In this document: positions 5,811-12,461 of the stretch, piece by piece | Layout: each line of letters opens with the position of its first letter | Position numbering within the stretch: position 1 is the stretch's first letter | Source of the DNA: Candidatus Methanomethylophilaceae archaeon | GTDB lineage: Archaea > Thermoplasmatota > Thermoplasmata > Methanomassiliicoccales > Methanomethylophilaceae | Reading direction: 5' to 3' | Assembly: GCA_017395275.1 (NCBI GenBank) | Contig: JAFPVN010000079.1 | Coordinates: forward strand, 1-12,461 | Length of the DNA: 12,461 nt | The notes under the pieces: generated by a model | Told to the model about the DNA's origin: nothing | Database searches by the model: none | What the model saw: the letters and a program-made list of their open reading frames with translations, nothing else | Program-made: the position numbers and the translations under genes

Positions 5811-5838
5811 ACAGACTATCGGGGACGCGTCTGTTTTT
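5811..5838 (+). terminator. Hairpin plus T-run, candidate terminator
   Basis: ACAGAC (5811-5816) and GTCTGT (5829-5834) form a 6-bp stem with a 12-nt loop, and a run of five Ts spans 5834-5838. It lies 81 nt after the acetyltransferase stop. Archaeal termination depends mainly on T-tracts, so the T-run may matter more than the stem. Confidence 0.35.
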
Positions 5839-5867
5839 CGGTGAATCGTCCGATTTTGCGGAAAAAC
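5833..5867. repeat. Nested inverted repeat upstream of the surface-protein promoter
   Basis: The outer arms GTTTTTC (5833-5839) and GAAAAAC (5861-5867) enclose the inner arms AATCG (5844-5848) and CGATT (5851-5855). It lies about 40 bp before the TATA box and could be an operator. It shares its T-run with the candidate terminator, so it could instead terminate leftward transcription. Confidence 0.4.
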
Positions 5868-5895
5868 AAATCATTCCTTCATTGTTATTATCGTC

Positions 5896-5918
5896 GCGCA
5901 TGCGCTCTTTATATAATA
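5896..5918 (+). promoter_or_regulatory. Promoter with TATA box and adjacent palindrome
   Basis: TTTATATAATA at 5908-5918 is the best TATA box in the window. The 10-bp palindrome GCGCATGCGC (5896-5905) lies two bases upstream, over the expected BRE, where a bound repressor would block TFB. The predicted start site is near 5936-5941, which leaves a leader of about 150 nt before the giant surface protein at 6090. Confidence 0.55.
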
Positions 5919-5940
5919 TGAGCAAAGGCTAGTTAATTAC

Positions 5941-6036
5941 ATGGACGCAGACCTTGCAGAGTCTAAGCTCCACGGTACGGCCGTATCTCGTCATTTCTCA
6001 TTACCGACGGGTGTCCCGGGCCGCGGCGTGCCCTGA
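5941..6036 (+). CDS. Possible 31-codon leaderless ORF in the surface-protein leader
   Basis: The frame begins MDADLAESKLHGTAVSRHFS and ends VPGRGVP before TGA 6034-6036. I recognise no family. Its ATG lies about 29 nt from the TATA centre, the geometry of a leaderless start in this window, so the first AUG of the transcript would be this one. It could be a regulatory leader peptide, the remnant of a truncated gene, or chance. The stretch from 6037 to 6089 holds no other gene, only the ribosome binding site of the next one. Confidence 0.3.
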   Translation: MDADLAESKLHGTAVSRHFSLPTGVPGRGVP

Positions 6037-6078
6037 TCCTACACAGTGTCATGCGTCAGACGAAATTTGATTACAACC

Positions 6079-6087
6079 GAGGGGAGA
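6079..6087 (+). promoter_or_regulatory. Shine-Dalgarno sequence deciding the surface-protein start
   Basis: The purine stretch GAGGGGAGA ends two bases before ATG 6090. It favours 6090 over the in-frame ATG 6051, which has no such sequence and would put 13 charged residues before the signal peptide. Confidence 0.6.
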
Positions 6088-6089
6088 GA

Positions 6090-9000
6090 ATGGTTTTGAG
6101 CACAGGGAAGAAGGTGATGATGGCATCTTTGTTCATCGTAGCCGTTGCATGCGTTTTGATTGGAATAGCATCGGTGAGCGACGAATCGTCCGCCCATCAG
6201 GGAGACCAGTATACGGTCGATGGCATCACTTATCTTGAACTGGCGAGTGGCGACGTCTGGGTGTATTCCACTACAGATGACTTCAAGGCGAACACCACCA
6301 CTTTCACGATTCCGGCGACCATCACGTATGAAGAGATCGAGCACAATGTCGCCCGTATCAAAGGTTCTGCGTTCGCTGGATGTACTAATTTAACGACAGT
6401 GACGATACCATCGACTATCAACTACATTGAAAACTATGCCTTCGAAGGCTGTAAAAATCTAAAAACCGTTTACTATAACGCTACCCGGAACACCAATTCG
6501 CTCAGCGCCTATGCTAATATCATAGACAACCCTGAAAAGGAATCGTCCAACAATCCCACCGGCATGAGCGTATACATAGGTGCGAACGTCACCAGTCTTC
6601 CCAGCAGCACCTTCTCCAGACTCAACGGAACGACATTTTACTTGGCAGAAGGTTCGCAGCTATCTGTCATTGGAGCCTATGCCTTCGGTTCCAATTCCGA
6701 TGTATACAAGACAATTATCGCGTTCGATCTACCCTCGACCCTTACCGAGCTCGGAGGCTATGCTTTCCAACGTGCCCAGTTCACTGGGGGCACCATTGCT
6801 ACCGATGGGCTGACAATAGGCCCTACTCTCACAACAATCTCCTCGGCGGTATTTGAAAAAGCCTACGTCCCCAAGGTCACCATCAATTCCACCAGAGTCA
6901 CCTATGACATCGGACTCAATGCGAATGAGGTCATCATCGGCGATACCGTTACCGCTGTCAACGGCTATCAGATCGGATCTAAAACAATCAAACTCCACAT
7001 CGGTAGTGGTGTCGCCACCATCAACAGCACCATATTCCAGACGGCAAACATCTCCGAACTCTCCCTATCCGAGAATAATGACAATTTCCTGCTGGATGGC
7101 GGCGTACTCTACTCCCTCAGCGAGGGGGCAACCGTTTCCTTGCTGTACATGTCCCCCGGATCCAGCGTATCGGAGATCCCATCAACCGTCACATCGATCG
7201 GCGACTATGCGGCATACAAGAAAACCATCGATTCCATAACCATCCCCGCAACCGTCGCCACCATAGGCACCGATGCTTTCAAGAACTCCCGTATCACGAA
7301 CGCCTACGTCGCCAAATCGAGTATCGAGGCAGGCGTGTTCATGGGTTCGACCATCGGAACGCTCACCTTAAGGGAGACGGCCGGATCCATCGGAGCCAAC
7401 GCATTCGAGAATGCAATACTGGCGTCCGTCACTGGTTTGGATAATATCACATCTTTCGGTGATTATTGTTTCAAGGGAAGCAATATCGACAGCGTCTCAT
7501 TCGGCACGGTCTCCGATATAACGATCGGAGATTACGCATTCTCGGAGACGTATCTGACATCTCTTCTCATCACCGATAAAGTTGTCAGCATAGGATCCCA
7601 CGCATTCTACAGCAACCCCCTTCTGAAAACGGTCAAACTTATGGCTGTACCCGGTTCCATCGGTGAACTTGCGTTCGAAACCCTCTACAGCACCAATGCC
7701 GAACTCTACTCCATGCAGGTCATCGATGCCAATGATGAAGAAACCAATGCATTGAATGACTATGTTCAGGACACAGCACTCAACACTCTTCAGTATGAAC
7801 CGGGAGACAGGACCCCGCTGGATTCCGATGCGATCAAGTACAGTTACGTCGCATCGACGAAGACTCTCACACTCTCAGCCGGAACCAGCACTACGCTGCC
7901 CTCATCCGCAGTTCCCTGGGAATCCCTCAAGAAGTTTGTCAAGATAATCATCATCGATGACGATATCGTGACAGTCAACTCCGCCAGTGTGAGCGACTTC
8001 CTCGTCTGCGAGGAGCTGACCATCGGTGCAGGCGTCAGATATTTCAACGGCGGTGCCAACAACCTGCACAATCTGAAAGCGCTGACCTTTAGTGCGACCA
8101 ACCTCACATCGTTCCCCAGCGACGGGCTGAAAGGCGCCGGAACCGCGAGCGGCGGTGTGACCGTGTCATTCTCCGGTAACGTGGCATCCGTCCCGCAGGC
8201 CTTTATCGGTTCGACCTCGACCGCCAACATCACGGGATTGATCTTTGACATCTCCTGCAATACGACGTTCTACACTCAGAGTTTCTATAACACCAACAAC
8301 GTCGGCTACGTTGAGATCAGACAGATCGGGACTGTGACGCTGAATTCTGCCTTTGTTGACCACATTGGTGACGATGCTTCGCAATTCCATCTCAAATTCG
8401 CAAACAACATTACCGAGGTACCGTTCTTCGTCACCGAATTCATCAGGAACGCATCCAAGATCACCTTCGGCAGCGGATTCACATCCATCGGGAACAGTCA
8501 GGTATCTAACAACGTGAAGCTGACCGAGGTCGTCCTCCCGGACAACTGCACGACCATAGGCGACGGTGCCTTCGGTGGATGTGTAAATCTGGCGACCATT
8601 GATCTTTCCAACGTCGAAAGCATAGGCCAGAACGCCTTCTCCGGCTGCCGCTCCCTCGTGAACGACTTCACCGATCTCGGAAGCGCGGTCACCATCGGTG
8701 ACGGTGCATTCAGCGGTGCGGATTCCGCCAGCGCCCCCAAGCTGGGAAGGATCGATATCCATTCCGTCACCACGCTCGATAGCAGAGCCTTCAAGTACGC
8801 GGGCGTGACCGGCGACGTCATCATCGACGGCGTATGTGCCTTCGGAAGGGACTACGGCAACGAGGGAGAGATATTCTACGGGTGCGACATCGCATCGTTG
8901 ACGGTCTCCAGCGGCAACCTCATCAACCCCAACATACTCGACGGTATCGTCAACCCCATCAACCTCATCCTCGGCGGACACAGCAACAATGCCTTCCAGG

Positions 9001-12000
9001 GCAGCGACCGCATCGCTACGCTGACCATCCCGTCGGCGACCTCCATCAGCGAGGGTGCGTTCAAGGACTGCACCAATCTCTCCACGATCGTCATACAGGG
9101 CGATCGTACCGGCAACAGCAGGCTGCTGATCAACGTCAATGCCTTCAAGGGATGCACATCTCTTACGGGCATCGACCTGTCCAAGGTCCGTCAGATCAAC
9201 CCCAGTGCATTCTCCGGATGTACATCGCTGTTCGCCGAAGAGGATTCTCTCGTCTTCGATGATGTCGTTCTGATGGATGATTCGTTCTACGGCTGTTCGG
9301 CGCTGCACGGAACCGTCACGCTCACCGACTGTCAGCTCATCTACGAGTACCACACCGTTGTGCCCTTCTCCGGTACTGCCATCACCGCATTGGTATTCAG
9401 CGGAGACAGCGATGTGGAGACAGCGGACATCGTCAACGGCATCACCAGCGAGTCGTATGCTCTCACAGTGAACGGTTCCAATCTCCCCAACTGCAGGGGC
9501 GATACAAAACTGGCAGCCGTGACCATCGGCCCCACGGTTACGGGATCCGGTGATTTCCTGGCATTCATGGACTGCACAAACCTCAGCACCGTCGTGTTCA
9601 ATGCGGAATCATTCACCAGCAACTTCTACGGTGAAGAAAACGGCGGTCCGTTCGACGGCCTGCTGCAGACCATAACCGTGACCATCGGCGAGGGCGTCAG
9701 CACCATCCCCGCATACATGTTCTACGGACTAACCCTGGACGGCGACCACGATTTCGGCACCGTCACGATCGGTGACAGTGCGTTCTCGAATTCACATTGT
9801 GGTGCCCTCTCCTTCGGAGCGGGATCGGTCATCGGCGATAACGCATTCTATAACGCGACAGCCACATCGATCACGTTGGACGACAACGTCACCCTTGGCG
9901 AATATGCATTCTCCGGTTGTACGGCCACCTCGGTATCGCTCGGGACCGTCGCATCATGGGACGTCTACGCCTTCTCCAGTATGGGTAACCTCGAATCCAT
10001 CACATTCAGCGGTACAGAAACAATAGGCAACTATGCCTTCAGCGGGTCCGGCAATCAGAGCCTAAATACCGTGTCGCTCCCCGATTCCCTTACCACCATA
10101 GGCGAATATGCCTTCAGAGGATGCAACTACCTCGTATCGATGACCATACCTGCTTCCGTGACCGAGATCGGGACCAGTGCTTTCGATGGATGCCAGCGTC
10201 TCATGAACATCACCATAAACAATATCGCTGACGCAACCGAGCAGCAGAAACTGGCCATCGGCGGAGCCGCATTCAGGAATACCGGGCTCACCATGGTGGT
10301 GATCCCAAGCAGGGTCGCAAGTCTCGGTTCCCAGTCCTTCGGCGGTATACTGGTACTGGGGCTCGTCAGCATCGAGGCCAACCTTACCGCGGGTGCCAGC
10401 GCATTCCTCGGTTCCGGATACGACGATCACGACCTTACCGTGACGTTCGCGCCCGGTGTTACGTCAATCCCTGCAGGGCTTCTGCGCGGAAGCCAGGTCA
10501 CCAGCATCGGATCCTTCAACGATGTTGCCGCCATCGGAGACAACGCATTCGAAGAATGTACGAGACTGACTTCGATCAACCTTCCGGCCGCCACCATCGG
10601 CGAGAACGCTTTCACCGGATGTACGGGCCTTACAACGATCACCATCCCGTCGGGAGTGACATCCATAGGCATGAGGGCCTTTAGCGGCTGTACAGGTCTG
10701 ACATCCGTGACGGTGCTGGCCGATGCCGATTGGGGCACGTATGTATTCGAGAACTGTACCCGTCTCACCTCACTGACCCTTCCGATAGAATATAACATGG
10801 CGAACACCTCGCTGGGCGGACTGTCCGGTATAACGACGATCGCGTTCGTGAAGGCGAACGACGGGGTCGGATTCGATTACAGCAGTAACCCGGTGAACCG
10901 CGTATGGTACAATAACAGTGTTTCCGCCATCACCATCGGAGACGGAGTCCTATCCATAGGCAATTACATGTTCTATGGCTGCACATCCAATGCCGTCCTT
11001 TCCCTGCCCAACAGCATCAACACCTATAGGGAATCCGTGTTCGCCGATTCGAGCATCTCGATAGGGACTGTCAACATCGTATCAGACGGCGTCGTAGACA
11101 GCAACGCATTCTATCACGCCACCGGGATTACTGCATTCAACGTCGATGCCCAGCATATGAGCTATGCTTCGGACAATTCGGGCGTGATGTTCAACAAGAA
11201 TCTGAGCACCGTCATATACTATCCCGCAGGCAGGGACGCCTCCTCGTATACGGTCCCCGACACGGTTACAATTATCTCCACGGGTTCATTCGCAGGTGCC
11301 ACCAATCTGACATCGATAGTCCTGCCGTCCGGATTGCAGTCGATATACTCGTCCGCATTCTACGGATGCACGGGACTCACGGCCATAGACCTGCCCGACG
11401 GACTCAAGAATGTCGACCGTCTCGCTTTCTGCGGATGTACAGGTCTGAGGTCGATTTACATCCCGTCAACGCTCACGAATCTCGGATACGATGCGTTCAA
11501 GGGCATCAACTTCAAGGATTCTGAAGGTGCATTGATGAACGACGAAAACGGATTCACGAACGGGGCCCAGTCGGATGCTATCGGTTTCACATTCGTTTAC
11601 ATCGATCAGAACAACGGCCCCGTGCTCGGTCAGAGATGTACGGTGAAGTTCATCACCGGCGACTATGTCGAAGATGTCGATCCAGTGCCGCCTGTGGCGG
11701 TAGGCGGAAAGGTATCGGCTCCTGCGCAGCCGCCGGAGGCGGTTGACGGTTACGACTTCGGCGGTTGGTTCGCCAACGAAGGATGCACCATCCCATGGGA
11801 CTTCGATACTGACACAGTATCATCGAACACAATGATCTACGCCAAGGCCGCTCCGGAGGAGTACACCATCACCCTCCATGACAGGACCGGGCCCGACAGC
11901 CAGTCTACCGATAGCTACACGGTACGCTACCATGACACCGCAATCAATGTGCAGATCCCGAACGTCGAGAATAAGTTCATGTACGGTATCTACTACAGGG

Positions 12001-12461
12001 TCGCCGATCCTGAGAACCAGGAACAGTTCATCTACACTTCCCTGACCGAATCGGACCTGACCTTCAGCTATTCGCAGGCAGCGTCCTCGTTCCTTGACGA
12101 GAACGGCAGATGGATCTACCGCGGTAATGTGGAACTCTACGTCATGTGGGACGATATGCTCGTCACCGTTACATACCATATCAACAACGGCGGGGACAAC
12201 CTTGATTACAGTACCGTCCGCTGGTATGATGAATATGCCTATCTCGCCAGTTCGACCTTCACGGCCAACACCGGATACGAGTTCGTGTGTTGGAACACCC
12301 TGGCGAACGGACAGGGATACTCCCATGCAGCCGGTGAAGAATTCGAGTTCCCCGATGATGCGGAGTACGGCGAAGTCATCACTCTCTACGCCCAGTGGAG
12401 GCTCATCGACTACTCCATAACGTACGAGATGAACGGCGGCGGTACCAACGATAACAGGAAC
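6090..12461 (+). CDS. Giant secreted BspA-type LRR surface protein (3' end outside window)
   Basis: At least 2,124 codons are open to the window edge. The N-terminus is a signal peptide: KK at 7-8, a hydrophobic stretch about 9-29, and a possible cleavage after SSA near 35. After a short lead-in come BspA-type LRR_5 repeats of about 23 residues with the pattern L-x-x-(I/V)-x-(I/L)-P-x-x-(V/L)-x-x-I-(G/D)-x-x-A-F-x-G-C-(T)-x. The first block covers about 90-545. A break at about 546-640 contains YVASTKTLTLSAG and PWESLKKFVK, resembling the cap that usually starts such proteins, and a second block runs about 645-1840. Listeria/Bacteroides-type repeats follow, starting near 1850, 1925, 2025 and 2108. 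An extracellular adhesin-like role is inferred from the family. The C-terminal anchor is not in view. Confidence 0.93.
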   Translation, partial: MVLSTGKKVMMASLFIVAVACVLIGIASVSDESSAHQGDQYTVDGITYLELASGDVWVYSTTDDFKANTTTFTIPATITYEEIEHNVARIKGSAFAGCTNLTTVTIPSTINYIENYAFEGCKNLKTVYYNATRNTNSLSAYANIIDNPEKESSNNPTGMSVYIGANVTSLPSSTFSRLNGTTFYLAEGSQLSVIGAYAFGSNSDVYKTIIAFDLPSTLTELGGYAFQRAQFTGGTIATDGLTIGPTLTTISSAVFEKAYVPKVTINSTRVTYDIGLNANEVIIGDTVTAVNGYQIGSKTIKLHIGSGVATINSTIFQTANISELSLSENNDNFLLDGGVLYSLSEGATVSLLYMSPGSSVSEIPSTVTSIGDYAAYKKTIDSITIPATVATIGTDAFKNSRITNAYVAKSSIEAGVFMGSTIGTLTLRETAGSIGANAFENAILASVTGLDNITSFGDYCFKGSNIDSVSFGTVSDITIGDYAFSETYLTSLLITDKVVSIGSHAFYSNPLLKTVKLMAVPGSIGELAFETLYSTNAELYSMQVIDANDEETNALNDYVQDTALNTLQYEPGDRTPLDSDAIKYSYVASTKTLTLSAGTSTTLPSSAVPWESLKKFVKIIIIDDDIVTVNSASVSDFLVCEELTIGAGVRYFNGGANNLHNLKALTFSATNLTSFPSDGLKGAGTASGGVTVSFSGNVASVPQAFIGSTSTANITGLIFDISCNTTFYTQSFYNTNNVGYVEIRQIGTVTLNSAFVDHIGDDASQFHLKFANNITEVPFFVTEFIRNASKITFGSGFTSIGNSQVSNNVKLTEVVLPDNCTTIGDGAFGGCVNLATIDLSNVESIGQNAFSGCRSLVNDFTDLGSAVTIGDGAFSGADSASAPKLGRIDIHSVTTLDSRAFKYAGVTGDVIIDGVCAFGRDYGNEGEIFYGCDIASLTVSSGNLINPNILDGIVNPINLILGGHSNNAFQGSDRIATLTIPSATSISEGAFKDCTNLSTIVIQGDRTGNSRLLINVNAFKGCTSLTGIDLSKVRQINPSAFSGCTSLFAEEDSLVFDDVVLMDDSFYGCSALHGTVTLTDCQLIYEYHTVVPFSGTAITALVFSGDSDVETADIVNGITSESYALTVNGSNLPNCRGDTKLAAVTIGPTVTGSGDFLAFMDCTNLSTVVFNAESFTSNFYGEENGGPFDGLLQTITVTIGEGVSTIPAYMFYGLTLDGDHDFGTVTIGDSAFSNSHCGALSFGAGSVIGDNAFYNATATSITLDDNVTLGEYAFSGCTATSVSLGTVASWDVYAFSSMGNLESITFSGTETIGNYAFSGSGNQSLNTVSLPDSLTTIGEYAFRGCNYLVSMTIPASVTEIGTSAFDGCQRLMNITINNIADATEQQKLAIGGAAFRNTGLTMVVIPSRVASLGSQSFGGILVLGLVSIEANLTAGASAFLGSGYDDHDLTVTFAPGVTSIPAGLLRGSQVTSIGSFNDVAAIGDNAFEECTRLTSINLPAATIGENAFTGCTGLTTITIPSGVTSIGMRAFSGCTGLTSVTVLADADWGTYVFENCTRLTSLTLPIEYNMANTSLGGLSGITTIAFVKANDGVGFDYSSNPVNRVWYNNSVSAITIGDGVLSIGNYMFYGCTSNAVLSLPNSINTYRESVFADSSISIGTVNIVSDGVVDSNAFYHATGITAFNVDAQHMSYASDNSGVMFNKNLSTVIYYPAGRDASSYTVPDTVTIISTGSFAGATNLTSIVLPSGLQSIYSSAFYGCTGLTAIDLPDGLKNVDRLAFCGCTGLRSIYIPSTLTNLGYDAFKGINFKDSEGALMNDENGFTNGAQSDAIGFTFVYIDQNNGPVLGQRCTVKFITGDYVEDVDPVPPVAVGGKVSAPAQPPEAVDGYDFGGWFANEGCTIPWDFDTDTVSSNTMIYAKAAPEEYTITLHDRTGPDSQSTDSYTVRYHDTAINVQIPNVENKFMYGIYYRVADPENQEQFIYTSLTESDLTFSYSQAASSFLDENGRWIYRGNVELYVMWDDMLVTVTYHINNGGDNLDYSTVRWYDEYAYLASSTFTANTGYEFVCWNTLANGQGYSHAAGEEFEFPDDAEYGEVITLYAQWRLIDYSITYEMNGGGTNDNRN

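Noticed and set aside
6015..6026. tRNA or riboswitch in the GC-rich leader
   Set aside because: No cloverleaf pairing or known aptamer core could be built. Only short palindromes and G-U-rich stems are present.
8166..9353. A 395-residue minus-strand ORF inside the giant surface gene
   Set aside because: It mirrors the LRR repeats on the opposite strand and has no recognisable domain.

Overview
The window most resembles a genome fragment of a host-associated archaeon, probably a methanogen of the order Methanomassiliicoccales (Thermoplasmatota). This is inferred, not proven. The evidence is: archaeal TATA boxes lying about 25 nt upstream of several start codons, which predicts leaderless mRNAs; GC-rich codon use; a giant secreted BspA-type leucine-rich-repeat protein ending in Listeria/Bacteroides-type repeats; and bacterial-looking accessory genes (Sel1 repeats, a DUF4143 ATPase, a YozG-like regulator with DUF2975). 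No RNA gene, CRISPR array or insertion sequence was found.

Left part (1-3560). Bases 1-227 hold only unrecognised open frames. A minus-strand two-gene operon follows: a four-pass DUF2975 membrane protein and a 71-residue Cro/C1 regulator with an ATGA overlap. It is transcribed away from an AT-rich divergent region (998-1163) that carries palindromic candidate operators. A plus-strand Sel1-repeat protein lies on the other side of that region. It converges, with a 3-nt gap, on a minus-strand AAA/DUF4143 ATPase. Directly upstream of the ATPase start are four copies of a 17-bp palindrome-containing repeat at exact 33-bp spacing.

Middle part (3560-5730). There are two versions of a pyridoxal-kinase/GNAT-acetyltransferase unit. 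The right-hand one is intact, and its two genes overlap by 7 nt. The left-hand one keeps its promoter, the first ~31 kinase codons and a full acetyltransferase, while the rest of the kinase is gone. The remaining 34-codon frame stops in a TGATG overlap with the acetyltransferase start. A 27-bp sequence is repeated perfectly upstream of both units.

Right part (5730-12461). A 360-nt intergenic region holds several inverted repeats, a strong TATA box next to a 10-bp palindrome, a possible 31-codon leader ORF and a ~150-nt leader. After it comes the open 5' part (more than 2,120 codons) of a giant surface protein with a signal peptide, two separate LRR blocks and at least four Listeria/Bacteroides-type repeats. 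The protein runs off the window.

The most interesting points are the 33-bp operator-like array in front of the DUF4143 ATPase, and the decayed kinase kept as a possible translated leader for its acetyltransferase.
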